A DNA stretch of 64,000 nt from JAZTZP01 sp045637525 (GCA_045637525.1 JAZTZP010000159.1:80048-144047), one strand, 5' to 3'; counted from the first letter of the stretch, positions 26,769 to 36,622 are shown. Program-made: numbers and translations. The notes: generated from the sequence alone by a model not told the origin.

Positions 26769-28792
26769 TCCTTCCCTGAATTATTTTCTGTTTCCTTATC
26801 ATATGCCAACACCGCTTTTCTGAGCATTTCTTTAGCAGTCTCCATATCCGCTGTGCGAAGCTGTGCTCCTGCAACGGTCTGATGACCACCTCCGCCAAGC
26901 GATTCAAGAATAAGCTGTACATTCAATTCACCGAACGACCTTCCGCTTACCCCTATTCCCGTTTCATACGGATAAAGTACAAACGATGCCTGAGCTCCGT
27001 CAACGTTGAGCATCTCATCCGCCGCCTGTGCCGCAACGGTTCTGATATTATCAATATTTTCACTGCATACCGCCAATGTAACGTTATCCGTTATGTGCTC
27101 AAGCGACTCAACTATTTTTGATTTTAATACATATTCATCCTTATCAATGCTGAACATTTTCTTAACAGCAACAGTATCTATGCCGTTTCGTTTAAGATAT
27201 GAAGCCGCCTCAAAAGTTCTTACACCTGTCTTTAAAAGGAAGTTCTTAGTATCCATAAGTATTCCCATATAAAGACTCTGTGCTTCTATATCGTTTACTC
27301 CCGCACCGTTTCCTATATACTGCAAAAGCTCTGTAACCATTTCACAGGTTGACGATGCAAAAGGCTCGTTATATATAAGTGAGCACGGAGAAATGTAGTC
27401 CGTAGACCTTCTGTGATGGTCAATTACAACGACCTTTTCAGTCTTGTCAAGCAGTTCAGCACACGGCAACAACGACCGTCTGACAGTATCCACAACAATT
27501 ATCAATGTATTTGAATCAACAATTTCACGTGCCTGCTCAATATCAGCAAACAAACCTGCATACTCATCTTTTTCAGATATAAAATTATATAAACGCTTTA
27601 CAGCAAGCGGATTATCCATAAGTATATACGGAGTTTTACCAATCTTTTTAGTAATTCTCTGTAAACCCATAGCCGCACCGAAACAGTCATAATCCATATT
27701 GGAGTGTCCCATTATAAGAACAGTATCAACACCACTGATAAAATCTTTAAGCGCCATAGCCACAGCACGTGTCTTCAAACGATTACTCTTTTCATATTCG
27801 TTATTCTTCGCCCCAAAGAAACGGTATTGAGTCTCGTCCTTTACAGAGGCCTGATCGCCGCCACGTCCTACAGCCATCTCAAGTGCATTCCGGGCACTCA
27901 TTTCATTTTCCGTAACGTTGCCGCCCGCTCCAACTCCCATGCTTATGCTGAGAGGAATCTGAGCTTCTTCGCCGATCGAACGTACTTTTTCAAGGATGCT
28001 GAATTTATCTTCAATATACTCATTAAGATGCTTATGTTCAAAAAGCGCAAGGTATCGGTCGCGGTCCGTCTTTTTGAGAACACCGCCGGATTTATTAATC
28101 CATTCATTCAGTTCCTTTGCAATACTGTATAAAATATCCTGCGATTTTGAATCATCCATTTTCTGAATAATATATTCATAGTTATCAATGTTAATAATCG
28201 CAACATCTGTCTTCTCGTCATTATACAGTCTGTTTATTCTTTCCTCACTCGTTTTATCCGTGAAGAAAAGATAAATAAAATAATTTTCATTACCGTTTTC
28301 ATCCGAGTGTCTTACAAAACGACCTCTTACGTTATATATTTTGTCATTAAAATACATATCACGGTTTATTGTACCCTTTGCTTTTAAAATATATCCCCAC
28401 TTAAGTGAAGGTATAATATCCTCAATGGTATGACCTACAAAATTATCACGTCCTGCAAGCTCTGAAAATTCGTTGTTATACCACAAAATATTTCCGTCCA
28501 CCTGCATTATAGCCATAGGCAACGGAAAAAGCTGAAGCACATCTGTCGTATAATCTGCTCGCCCGTCATCTGCAACCATATCTATTATCTTATTCACAGA
28601 GCTGTCAAGTCTGCTGTGCATATACGCATTATATACAAAAAACAAAGCACCAATCACAAGCTCTGCAATGCCAAAGTGCAAGTCGTTCATTAAAACAGAA
28701 CGTGCACCAATCGCAATCATTATAATGCCAAGCACGCATGAAATTTTCATAACTGTGCGATTAGCATATCCATAGTGTTTTTTAACTGACAT
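26765..28792 (-). CDS. gdpP: Cyclic-di-AMP phosphodiesterase GdpP (DHH family)
   Basis: 675 residues with the full GdpP layout: two membrane helices (about 14-55), a PAS-like domain (PLPMAIMQVDGNILWYNNEF), a degenerate GGDEF domain (VAIINIDNYEYII, LSISMGVGAGG) and DHH/DHHA1 domains with MGHSNMDYDCFGAA near 360, VVIDHHRRSTDY near 430 and GGGGHQTVAGAQ near the C-terminus. It hydrolyses c-di-AMP to pApA and thereby affects cell wall and potassium homeostasis. The first DHH block has Asn-Met-Asp-Tyr-Asp in place of the common Asn-Pro-Asp-x-Asp. It follows the MazG-like gene by 28 bases and overlaps rplI. Confidence 0.94.
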   Translation of the reverse strand: MSVKKHYGYANRTVMKISCVLGIIMIAIGARSVLMNDLHFGIAELVIGALFFVYNAYMHSRLDSSVNKIIDMVADDGRADYTTDVLQLFPLPMAIMQVDGNILWYNNEFSELAGRDNFVGHTIEDIIPSLKWGYILKAKGTINRDMYFNDKIYNVRGRFVRHSDENGNENYFIYLFFTDKTSEERINRLYNDEKTDVAIINIDNYEYIIQKMDDSKSQDILYSIAKELNEWINKSGGVLKKTDRDRYLALFEHKHLNEYIEDKFSILEKVRSIGEEAQIPLSISMGVGAGGNVTENEMSARNALEMAVGRGGDQASVKDETQYRFFGAKNNEYEKSNRLKTRAVAMALKDFISGVDTVLIMGHSNMDYDCFGAAMGLQRITKKIGKTPYILMDNPLAVKRLYNFISEKDEYAGLFADIEQAREIVDSNTLIIVVDTVRRSLLPCAELLDKTEKVVVIDHHRRSTDYISPCSLIYNEPFASSTCEMVTELLQYIGNGAGVNDIEAQSLYMGILMDTKNFLLKTGVRTFEAASYLKRNGIDTVAVKKMFSIDKDEYVLKSKIVESLEHITDNVTLAVCSENIDNIRTVAAQAADEMLNVDGAQASFVLYPYETGIGVSGRSFGELNVQLILESLGGGGHQTVAGAQLRTADMETAKEMLRKAVLAYDKETENNSGKE

Positions 28793-28820
28793 ATTATGCC
28801 TTTCCTGAATCTAATTCATA

Positions 28821-29135
28821 TCACCGCGAATTTATATACCGTTTCAGCTCGGACATATCCGAAAACTGAACCTCAAGCTCATGATTATTTTCAACAGCCA
28901 TCCTTGTAAGTCCTGAAATCTTATCATCAACATCTTTGAATGAAATGCCCACACGCCTTGCAAGTATGTAATCCATTGCAATAATAGTTGCTATCCGTTC
29001 CGTAACCTCTTCAAAGCTGTCTGTTTCGTTATACTCCGACAAGCTCTTATAAAGATTTGCCACCTCTGCAAGGACCTCGCTTTTTATTGTGTCCACCGCT
29101 CTTAAATTCGCTGAAATGTTTAAAGTTGCTTCCAT
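28821..29135 (-). CDS. MazG-like family protein
   Basis: 104 residues, helical: NISANLRAVDTIKSEVLAEVANLYKSL, then RIATIIAMDYILARRVGISF. This matches the short MazG-like proteins found just upstream of gdpP in many Clostridia. True MazG proteins hydrolyse NTPs through EExxE...ExxD helices; only part of that pattern can be placed here, so activity is uncertain. It has an AAGGAGG ribosome site and its own promoter, and is the first gene of the core operon. Confidence 0.75.
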   Translation of the reverse strand: MEATLNISANLRAVDTIKSEVLAEVANLYKSLSEYNETDSFEEVTERIATIIAMDYILARRVGISFKDVDDKISGLTRMAVENNHELEVQFSDMSELKRYINSR

Positions 29136-29211
29136 TATTTTTTCCTCCTTAAAATGTAATTACCGTTGACTTTCGTCAAACTGATGCCTAAAAAATTATA
29201 ATGGTCATTTT

Positions 29212-29240
29212 ATTTTATCATATTTTTTACAATTAGTCAA
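29212..29240 (-). promoter_or_regulatory. SigA-type promoter of the gdpP-rplI-dnaB-tilS-ftsH operon
   Basis: On the minus strand TTGACT (complement of 29235-29240), a 17-base spacer and TAAAAT (complement of 29212-29217). The leader of about 70 bases contains a small hairpin TTGAC-GAAA-GTCAA (complement of 29165-29178) before the AAGGAGG site of the MazG-like gene. Confidence 0.7.
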
Positions 29241-29504
29241 CACTTCTCGGGGAATTTTTCCTTTTTTAATAATAATCATCATTAATGACGGATTTACAAG
29301 AATATTTTTTAACAAATCAAACAATAAAAGTCTGTATTTTCGCCTGTTTTCCTTTATATTTCCCGGGCAAAACACCTGAATATTTCTTGAAAATTCTGCC
29401 GAAATATGCCATATTCCCGTCCCGTAAATTTCAGCAATCTCCGACCTGATATTTATTAACGAACTTCCGCTCTTTGTTTATCACAAAAGCAGATAACTCT
29501 ACTT
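29241..29504. other. Intergenic DNA upstream of the core operon, no gene seen
   Basis: Together with the promoter and terminator on each side, this fills a 426-base gap between the MazG-like gene and lepA. It is A-T rich and has stops in all frames at short intervals. I see no tRNA, riboswitch or small ORF with a ribosome site. Confidence 0.6.
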
Positions 29505-29556
29505 CGCAAAAAAAGCTGAAGTAAAACGGCGGATAAATCCGTTTTGCTTCAGCTTT
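29505..29556 (-). terminator. Rho-independent terminator of lepA
   Basis: On the minus strand AAAGCTGAAGCAAAACGG pairs with CCGTTTTACTTCAGCTTT across an 9-11 base loop with a single mismatch, and is followed by a T-run. It starts 5 bases after the lepA stop, so the leuCDB-GH94-lepA transcript should end here. Confidence 0.9.
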
Positions 29557-29561
29557 AAAAT

Positions 29562-31367
29562 TTATTCGTCGAGCTTTAATACCGACATAAACGCCTCCTG
29601 CGGAACCTCTACCGTTCCTACCTGACGCATTCTCTTTTTACCTTCCTTCTGTTTCTCAAGAAGCTTTTTCTTTCTTGTTATGTCACCGCCGTAGCATTTT
29701 GCAAGCACGTCTTTACGGAGTGCCCGTACAGTTTCTCTTGCTATAATCTTACCTCCGATTGCTGCCTGTATCGGCACTTCAAACAGCTGTCTCGGTATAG
29801 ATTCTTTAAGCTTTTCGGTCATTTTTCTTCCTCTCGTATACGCCTTTTCACGATGTATTATAAAAGAAAGTGCGTCAACCATTTCACCGTTTAAAAGAAT
29901 ATCCATCTTAACAAGCTCCGAACGTCTGTAATCGGTAAGCTCATAGTCAAATGATGCATAGCCCTTTGTTCTCGACTTTAATGCGTCAAAGAAGTCGTAT
30001 ATAATCTCATTAAGAGGCATTTCGTAGAAAATCTGTGCCCTTGTTTCATCCATATACTTCATGTCTTTGAAAATACCGCGTCGTTCCTGACAAAGCTCCA
30101 TAACATTACCTACATAATCAACAGGAACCATTATATCAGCATTAACCATAGGTTCCTCCATATATGCAATCTCAACCGCCGGCGGAAGATTTGTGGGGTT
30201 GTCACACCACATCATTTCGCCATTCGTCTTAAACACCTTGTATATAACACTCGGTGCAGTTGTCACGAGGTCTAAATTATACTCACGCTCCAAACGCTCC
30301 TGAATAATCTCCATGTGCAGGAGACCTAAAAATCCGCATCTGAAGCCAAAACCTAAAGCAACAGATGTTTCAGGCTCAAACATGAGTGCCGCATCGTTTA
30401 ACTGAAGCTTTAAAAGCGCCTCTTTCAAATCTTCATAATGTGCACCGTCTGCCGGATAAATTCCGCAGTAAACCATCGGATTTACCTTTTTATATCCCGG
30501 AAGCGGCTCTTTTGCCGGATTTGACGTAATAGTAACGGTATCACCAACCTGAGTATCCTGAATATTCTTTATACTCGCCGCTATATAGCCGACATCACCG
30601 GCGGAAAGACTGTCTGCCGGAATAAGCCCGGACGGATGCATAACCCCTACTTCAACCACATCAAACTCAGCCTTAGTCTGCATCATTCGTATACGCTGAC
30701 CGGCACGAAGTGTACCTTCTTTAACACGAACATAGACTATTACACCTCTGTAACTGTCGTAATACGAATCAAAAATCAAGGCCTTCAGCGGTGCTGATAC
30801 ATCGCCATCCGGAGCCGGCACTTTATCAACAATTTCAGTAAGCACCTGTTCAACATTCAGTCCGGTTTTTGCCGAAACTCTCGGTGCATCTTCTGCCGGT
30901 ATTCCGATTATATCTTCAATCTCTTTTATAACATATTCGGGATTTGCACTCGGAAGATCTATTTTATTAATAACCGGTACAACCTCAAGATTATGGTCAA
31001 TCGCAAGATACGTATTTGCAAGAGTCTGTGCCTCAATTCCCTGGGAAGCGTCAACTATAAGTATCGCACCCTCGCAAGCCGCAAGACTTCTTGAAACCTC
31101 GTAGTTAAAGTCAACGTGCCCCGGCGTATCAATAAGGTTAAGAGTATATATCTCTCCGTCATCAGCCTTGTATTTAAGTGTTACAGCATGAGCTTTTATC
31201 GTTATTCCGCGCTCACGCTCAAGATCCATATTATCAAGAAGCTGTTCCTCCATATCACGCTCATGAACTTCGCCTGTCAGCTCAAGCAATCTGTCGGCAA
31301 GGGTAGACTTTCCGTGATCTATATGCGCTATAATACAAAAATTCCTGATTTTTTCCTGTTTTGACAT
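29562..31367 (-). CDS. lepA: Elongation factor 4 (LepA)
   Basis: 601 residues, full length. G1 is AHIDHGKSTLADR, the switch region is RERGITIKAHAV, G3 is DTPGHVDF and G4 is NKIDLP. The C-terminus has the LepA-specific domain ending in KCYGGDITRKKKLLEKQKEGKKRMR. It is a translational GTPase that back-translocates ribosomes. The nearest strong ribosome site (AAAGGAG) is about 30 bases upstream, with a GC-rich hairpin between it and the ATG, an unusual leader. It lies 45 bases after a GH94 phosphorylase gene on the same strand. Confidence 0.97.
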   Translation of the reverse strand: MSKQEKIRNFCIIAHIDHGKSTLADRLLELTGEVHERDMEEQLLDNMDLERERGITIKAHAVTLKYKADDGEIYTLNLIDTPGHVDFNYEVSRSLAACEGAILIVDASQGIEAQTLANTYLAIDHNLEVVPVINKIDLPSANPEYVIKEIEDIIGIPAEDAPRVSAKTGLNVEQVLTEIVDKVPAPDGDVSAPLKALIFDSYYDSYRGVIVYVRVKEGTLRAGQRIRMMQTKAEFDVVEVGVMHPSGLIPADSLSAGDVGYIAASIKNIQDTQVGDTVTITSNPAKEPLPGYKKVNPMVYCGIYPADGAHYEDLKEALLKLQLNDAALMFEPETSVALGFGFRCGFLGLLHMEIIQERLEREYNLDLVTTAPSVIYKVFKTNGEMMWCDNPTNLPPAVEIAYMEEPMVNADIMVPVDYVGNVMELCQERRGIFKDMKYMDETRAQIFYEMPLNEIIYDFFDALKSRTKGYASFDYELTDYRRSELVKMDILLNGEMVDALSFIIHREKAYTRGRKMTEKLKESIPRQLFEVPIQAAIGGKIIARETVRALRKDVLAKCYGGDITRKKKLLEKQKEGKKRMRQVGTVEVPQEAFMSVLKLDE

Positions 31368-31376
31368 ATTGTTTGC

Positions 31377-31402
31377 GAAGCCGCAGCCGGAGCTGTGGCT
31401 TC
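31377..31402 (-). repeat. GC-rich hairpin in the lepA leader
   Basis: GAAGCC-A-CAGC-TCCG-GCTG-C-GGCTTC on the minus strand: ten of eleven positions pair. It lies between an AAAGGAG site and the lepA ATG in the 45-base gap after the GH94 gene. There is no T-run, so it may control lepA translation or protect an mRNA end rather than terminate. Confidence 0.5.
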
Positions 31403-31412
31403 ATTCTCCTTT

Positions 31413-33683
31413 TTAGATTTCTATATCTGTTTTATCGCTGTCAAACGGTATAAAAGCTTTTTCGTTCTTTGTTATTGTGATATTATAGGTCTTTCCTCTG
31501 AACTTTCTTGTTATCTTTGCAGGAAGCATTTCCTCAGAAAGACACGGATTAATCTCAATACCGTCCCATTTAGCTTTTATACCCATCATATACTGTGTAA
31601 CAGCAACATACATCCATGCGGCAGTACCTGTAAGCCAGCTTACGTTTGCAAGCCCGAACTTATCGCTCTCAGGGCCGAAGATATTTGAAGCATATACATA
31701 CGGCTCTGCCTTATATCTCCATTCACCTGCAGTACGTTGTGCAATCATCGGCAACAGCTGATGATAATATTTATAAGCCCTGTCAGCATTTCCGAGCATA
31801 CACTCTGCAATAATTGCCCATGTATTTGCGTGACAGAACACACTTCCGTTTTCTCCACAGCCCTTATTATAGTATGTGAGCGGATCTTCTGCTGACGGAT
31901 AATCCTTCATAGACGGATGAATTTTCTTTACTCCGAGATCAGTATCAAGATACTTATTCACAGCATCCATCGCCTTTCTCTGCTTATCAGCATCGCCCAT
32001 ACCGCTTATAACAGACCAGCTCTGAGAATTAAGCCATATCTTTGCCTGCGGCTCTTTTTCAGAACCAATGTATGTTCCGTTGTCGGTAATACATCTTATA
32101 AACCATTCACCGTCCCATGCAACCTCATTTATAAGCTTTTTCTGTGCCTCAAATATATCAAGATACTTCTTGCCGTCTTCATTTTTAAGCTCAGCCATCT
32201 CAGCCATCATCGGCAATACTGTACCAAACTGCATCGAAGTCCAGATACTCTCACCCTTTCCTTCACGGCATACTTTATAAAGCATGTCGTTCCAGTCTGA
32301 TGACAGCATAAGCGGGAATCCGTTTACACCGAGATTTGCCATACAAAAGTCAATCGACTTCTTAATATGGTTCCATACAGTATCACTGCCGCCGTCATAA
32401 TATTCAACAACTTCATCAAGATAATCAAGCTTTCCTTCTTCTATCACTATGTTATATGCCGCCATTACAAGCCAGAGGTGGTTATCTGAATGTATTCTCG
32501 TTACAGGCTCCCAACCTTCGTTAGGGAAACAGTAGTGATTACAATGACCATCCTGATACTGCTGTGTAAACAATAAATTAAGCTTATCTTTAGCCCTTCT
32601 TGTATCAAAAGGAACCATAGATAAAATATCCTGTGCCGTATCTCTTACTCCAACGCCTCTGAAAGTACCTGTTGCATAATAGCTTATATTTCTTGAGAAC
32701 TGGAAGTTTCTCTCCGCCTGATACGGATTCCAGATGTTTATCATAGTCTCGGCATCCTTATCCGGTATCTCACACTGAAATTTTGAAAGATGCTCTTCCC
32801 AGTGCTCAGCGAGTCTTTTAAATGACTTTTCAATAAATCCCTTTTCACAGCAGTTTGCTACGCTGTTTTTAATATCAGCCTCTGTCATTGCAGTACCGAG
32901 GAAAATATTAACTTCTTTTTCTTCCCCTGCTTTTAACTCTAAATCAATCTGGAATGCAAAGCACGGGTCACCGCCGTAAAGTGTCGAGTTTGTACAGCTG
33001 CCCTTTTCAACATTCTGCGGATTTTCTTCGCTTCTGTAAGAGCCTACAAATTCATCTCTGTCGCAATCATATGAAGTAATTTTCGCATCGGTTGCAAAAT
33101 ATACAAGCGGAGTTTCATCCGGCTTCGGCTGCATCTCCACGCCGTATTTATATACTAAAACATCACCCATATTATATGCAGAAAGCTGATGTTTATTATA
33201 GCATTGCCATTGAAGCTCACGCATAAACTCCATCATTCCGAGTTCTACATACGGGAAAATCGTAATCTTTTTATCAGAATCAGACTTTAATTTCAAGTTC
33301 CAGATAAGTGCGTTTTCATACTCACCGACAAAATAAGTTGCAACAGCACTTACACCGTTTTTCTCAGCCTCAAAACGGGTATAACCCATTCCGTGAGTGC
33401 TCTGCCATTTTTCAGGCTTCGACTTTGTCGGTTCATTTGTAGGACACCAGAAATCAGCACCATCTTTTATATATGTATAAAAACCGCTTCTGTCAGTCGG
33501 CAAATGGAAGAATCTGTAATGATTAATTCTCCATATCTGCGGACTTTTATAAAAAGCCACACCGCCCCCTGCCTGGCTCATCATTGTGGTAAATGTACCA
33601 TTAGACATATAGTTCATCCATGGAGTAGGCGTATTATATTTTTCAAATGTAATTTCTTTCCTGTCATTGTTAAACTTATACAT
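31413..33683 (-). CDS. GH94 family glycoside phosphorylase (cellobiose-phosphorylase-like)
   Basis: 756 residues from the ATG at 33683, which has AGGAG 8 bases upstream (a GTG at 33692 is also in frame). GH94 landmarks: N-terminal beta-sandwich YNTPTPWMNYMSNGTF, RNISYYATGTFRGVGVRDTAQD, DGHCNHYCFPNEGWEP, and SSDWNDML (461-468) carrying the catalytic Asp motif, then TGTAAWMYVAVTQYMMGI and the C-terminal sandwich. No signal peptide: it phosphorolyses an imported beta-linked disaccharide to sugar-1-phosphate in the cytoplasm. The precise substrate is not readable. It is placed 23 bases after leuB and just before lepA, an unexpected operon position. Confidence 0.88.
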   Translation of the reverse strand: MYKFNNDRKEITFEKYNTPTPWMNYMSNGTFTTMMSQAGGGVAFYKSPQIWRINHYRFFHLPTDRSGFYTYIKDGADFWCPTNEPTKSKPEKWQSTHGMGYTRFEAEKNGVSAVATYFVGEYENALIWNLKLKSDSDKKITIFPYVELGMMEFMRELQWQCYNKHQLSAYNMGDVLVYKYGVEMQPKPDETPLVYFATDAKITSYDCDRDEFVGSYRSEENPQNVEKGSCTNSTLYGGDPCFAFQIDLELKAGEEKEVNIFLGTAMTEADIKNSVANCCEKGFIEKSFKRLAEHWEEHLSKFQCEIPDKDAETMINIWNPYQAERNFQFSRNISYYATGTFRGVGVRDTAQDILSMVPFDTRRAKDKLNLLFTQQYQDGHCNHYCFPNEGWEPVTRIHSDNHLWLVMAAYNIVIEEGKLDYLDEVVEYYDGGSDTVWNHIKKSIDFCMANLGVNGFPLMLSSDWNDMLYKVCREGKGESIWTSMQFGTVLPMMAEMAELKNEDGKKYLDIFEAQKKLINEVAWDGEWFIRCITDNGTYIGSEKEPQAKIWLNSQSWSVISGMGDADKQRKAMDAVNKYLDTDLGVKKIHPSMKDYPSAEDPLTYYNKGCGENGSVFCHANTWAIIAECMLGNADRAYKYYHQLLPMIAQRTAGEWRYKAEPYVYASNIFGPESDKFGLANVSWLTGTAAWMYVAVTQYMMGIKAKWDGIEINPCLSEEMLPAKITRKFRGKTYNITITKNEKAFIPFDSDKTDIEI

Positions 33684-33706
33684 AATTATCACTCCTGAAA
33701 ATTTTA

Positions 33707-34774
33707 TTATAAAGCCTCAGCTATAAGTTTAGCCATTTCCTTAGTACCTGCTTTCTTCATTCCGTCAGACATAATGTCCGTTGTACGGTATCCGGCTTCT
33801 AAAACCTTATCAACAGCTGCATTTATAGCCTTTGATTCTTCAACCAGACCGAATGACATCTCAAGCATCATAGCAGCAGAAAGAATTGTTGCAATCGGGT
33901 TTGCAATATCCATACCGGCAATATCAGGAGCAGAACCGTGTATAGGCTCATACATACCGCATTTTGTAGCGCCGAGCGATGCCGACGGAAGCATACCGAT
34001 AGATCCCGCGATAGCACTTGAAAGGTCGGATAAAATATCACCGAAAATATTGCTCGTAACAATTACATCAAACTGAGCCGGATTTATAGCAAGCTGCATT
34101 GCCGCATTATCCACATACATATGAGAAAGCTCAACCTCAGGATAATCCTTGCTCATTTCGGTAACAGTCGCACGCCAGAGTCTTGAAGATTCCAAAACAT
34201 TAGCCTTATCAACGCTCACAAGCTTTTTGTCTCTGAGCATTGCCGTCTCAAACGCAATTTTTGCAATACGCTTAACCTCTTCTACCGAATACTTCTCTTC
34301 ATCAGAAGCCCAGGAATTATCTTCAGCCCTTCTGCGCTCGCCAAAGTATATACCGCCCGTAAGCTCACGAACAACCATAACATCAAGTCCGTTTTGGAGC
34401 TTTGATTCCTTAAGCGGAGATGCATCCTTTAACTGTGGCTTTAAAATAGACGGTCTTAAGTTTGAATAAAGGCCAAGAGCCTTTCTGATTCCGAGAAGAC
34501 CTTTTTCAGGTCTGTTTGCAGGCGGCTCATTATCCCACTTCGGACCACCTACCGCACCGAGAAGCACGCTGTCTGATTTTTTACAGATTTCAACGGTTTC
34601 ATCCGGAAGACAAACGCCTGTCCTGTCTATTGCGGCTCCCCCCATATAAACAGTTTCAAAATTAAACGTGTGGTTATATTTTTTTGCAACCGCATTAAGT
34701 ACGGTAACGGCACCATCTACTATTTCAGGGCCTATCCCATCTCCGGGAATTAATGCTATATTAAATTCTGACAT
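33707..34774 (-). CDS. leuB: 3-isopropylmalate dehydrogenase
   Basis: 355 residues, standard length. Signatures include IALIPGDGIGPEIV, the LeuB/IDH signature NIFGDILSDLSSAIAGSIGMLPS, and ELTGGIYFGERR. It oxidises and decarboxylates 3-isopropylmalate to 2-oxoisocaproate with NAD in leucine synthesis. The start follows the leuD stop by 1 base with an AAAAGGAG site inside leuD. Confidence 0.97.
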   Translation of the reverse strand: MSEFNIALIPGDGIGPEIVDGAVTVLNAVAKKYNHTFNFETVYMGGAAIDRTGVCLPDETVEICKKSDSVLLGAVGGPKWDNEPPANRPEKGLLGIRKALGLYSNLRPSILKPQLKDASPLKESKLQNGLDVMVVRELTGGIYFGERRRAEDNSWASDEEKYSVEEVKRIAKIAFETAMLRDKKLVSVDKANVLESSRLWRATVTEMSKDYPEVELSHMYVDNAAMQLAINPAQFDVIVTSNIFGDILSDLSSAIAGSIGMLPSASLGATKCGMYEPIHGSAPDIAGMDIANPIATILSAAMMLEMSFGLVEESKAINAAVDKVLEAGYRTTDIMSDGMKKAGTKEMAKLIAEAL

Positions 34775-34775
34775 T

Positions 34776-35264
34776 TTATTTATCTCCTTTTATATACTGT
34801 ATGAGGCCACCTGCATTAATAATCTCCTGCATAAACGGAGGGAATGCCGCAGCTTTATAAGTCTTGTTCTTTGTAACATTTGTTATAATACCGCTGTCGA
34901 AATCTACTTCAACCTCGTTTCCGTCCTCAATATCCTCAGAAGCCTCAGGGCATTCAAGAATAGGAAGTCCGATATTTATTGAGTTGCGGAAGAAAATTCT
35001 TGCAAAATCCTTTGCAATTACGCATGAAATTCCGCTTGCCTTTATCGCAATCGGAGCGTGTTCTCTTGAAGAACCGCAACCGAAGTTTGCTCCGCCAACC
35101 ATTATATCACCCGGCTTCACCTTATTAACAAAATCCTTGTCTATATCCTCCATACAATGAAGTGCAAGCTCCTTGTGATCTGTTGTATTAAGGTATCTTG
35201 CCGGAATAATTACATCTGTGTCAATATTATTTCCGTATTTAATTACTTTTCCTTTTGCATTCAT
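34776..35264 (-). CDS. leuD: 3-isopropylmalate dehydratase small subunit
   Basis: 162 residues, the short LeuD2/HacB-like form typical of Clostridia: KVIKYGNNIDTDVIIPARYLN and GGANFGCGSSREHAPIA. It combines with LeuC to isomerise 2- to 3-isopropylmalate. It is preceded by leuC at 14 bases and followed immediately by leuB. Confidence 0.97.
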   Translation of the reverse strand: MNAKGKVIKYGNNIDTDVIIPARYLNTTDHKELALHCMEDIDKDFVNKVKPGDIMVGGANFGCGSSREHAPIAIKASGISCVIAKDFARIFFRNSINIGLPILECPEASEDIEDGNEVEVDFDSGIITNVTKNKTYKAAAFPPFMQEIINAGGLIQYIKGDK

Positions 35265-35278
35265 AAGCCAAACCCTCC

Positions 35279-36541
35279 TTATTCTATCTCCGACGGAGCA
35301 GCAATTCTGCCGAGTATTGCTGATGCTGCTGCAACCTGCGGTGATGCAAGATAAATTTCACTGTTTATATGTCCCATTCTGCCGATAAAGTTTCTGTTTG
35401 TTGTTGCAACACACTTTTCACCGTCAGCAAGAATTCCCATATGTCCGCCGAGACACGGACCGCAAGTCGGGGTTGATATTACGCAGCCTGCCTCAATAAG
35501 GTCTGTTAAAATACCTTCTTTTAACGCATCGAGATAAATCTTCTGCGTTGCCGGAATAACTATTACTCTTACACCTTTTTTAACCTTGCGTCCCTTAAGA
35601 ATTTTAGCCGCACCGCGAAGATCTGAAATTCTTCCGTTTGTACATGAACCGATAACAACCTGATCTATTTCAACTGTACCCCAGTTGTCCGGTGTTCTTG
35701 TATTTTCCGGCAAATGCGGGAATGAAACCGTATGCGGAACTTCTGATAAGTCAATATCAATAACCTGACAATACTCAGCATCCTCATCAGCCTTAAATAC
35801 TGTATATTCCTTTGTCGAATGTTCTTTCATGTATTCAATTGTCAGCTCGTCCACTTCAAATATACCGTTCTTTGCACCGGCCTCTATTGCCATGTTTGCA
35901 ATAGCAAACCTGTCGTCCATTGTAAGAGTGTACATTCCCTCGCCCGTAAACTCCATAGACTTATATAAAGCACCGTCAACACCAATCATACCAATTATAT
36001 GTAAAATCAGATCCTTACCGCTTACATTTTCATTAAGCTTACCGGTAAGATTAAACTTTATAGCCTCAGGAACCTTAAACCAAGCCTTACCAGTTGCCAT
36101 TCCGGCAGCCATATCAGTAGAACCGACGCCTGTTGAAAATGCGCCTAAAGCTCCGTATGTACATGTATGCGAATCTGCTCCAATTACAACATCACCTGCA
36201 ACAACAAGTCCTTTTTCAGGCAGAAGAGCGTGTTCAATACCCATTTCTCCAACCTCAAAGTAATTTAAAATATCCTGTTCCTTTGCGAAAGTTCTTACAG
36301 TCTTTGCCTGTTGTGCCGATTTTATGTCTTTGTTCGGTGTAAAGTGGTCAGGAACAAGTGCTATCTTTGTTTTATCGAAAACACATTTACATCCAACCTT
36401 CTCAAACTCACCTATTGCAACAGGAGACGTTATATCATTTCCAAGCACAAGACTTAAGTCAGTCATAATAAGCTCGCCTGCTTTTACACTTTCTGCGCCG
36501 GCAGCACGTGCAAGAATTTTTTGCGTCATTGTCATTGCCAT
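35279..36541 (-). CDS. leuC: 3-isopropylmalate dehydratase large subunit
   Basis: 420 residues, the LeuC2/HacA-type aconitase family length. Iron-sulphur ligands are in VIGSCTNGRISD and CVISTPTCGPCLGGHMG, and DSHTCTYGALGAFSTG is the aconitase signature. An AGGAGG site lies 9 bases from the ATG at 36541. A consensus promoter lies 50 bases upstream. leuA is not next to it in this window. Confidence 0.97.
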   Translation of the reverse strand: MAMTMTQKILARAAGAESVKAGELIMTDLSLVLGNDITSPVAIGEFEKVGCKCVFDKTKIALVPDHFTPNKDIKSAQQAKTVRTFAKEQDILNYFEVGEMGIEHALLPEKGLVVAGDVVIGADSHTCTYGALGAFSTGVGSTDMAAGMATGKAWFKVPEAIKFNLTGKLNENVSGKDLILHIIGMIGVDGALYKSMEFTGEGMYTLTMDDRFAIANMAIEAGAKNGIFEVDELTIEYMKEHSTKEYTVFKADEDAEYCQVIDIDLSEVPHTVSFPHLPENTRTPDNWGTVEIDQVVIGSCTNGRISDLRGAAKILKGRKVKKGVRVIVIPATQKIYLDALKEGILTDLIEAGCVISTPTCGPCLGGHMGILADGEKCVATTNRNFIGRMGHINSEIYLASPQVAAASAILGRIAAPSEIE

Positions 36542-36593
36542 TTTCTATTTCCTCCTAAATGTTTTTAAAAAGACTTATAGCAGTCTATTATAT

Positions 36594-36622
36594 ATTATAC
36601 TACTTTTTCCGTTATTTGTAAA
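36594..36622 (-). promoter_or_regulatory. SigA-type promoter of leuC-leuD-leuB
   Basis: TTTACA (complement of 36617-36622), a 17-base spacer and TATAAT (complement of 36594-36599). The predicted start near 36587 leaves a leader of only about 45 bases, too short for a T-box. A 5-bp hairpin AGACT-GCTATA-AGTCT followed by TTTTT lies in it. Confidence 0.75.

Noticed and set aside
36542..36593. T-box or leucine attenuator ahead of leuC
   Set aside because: The promoter lies only about 50 bases before the ATG. The leader has just a 5-bp hairpin and no specifier loop or T-box sequence.
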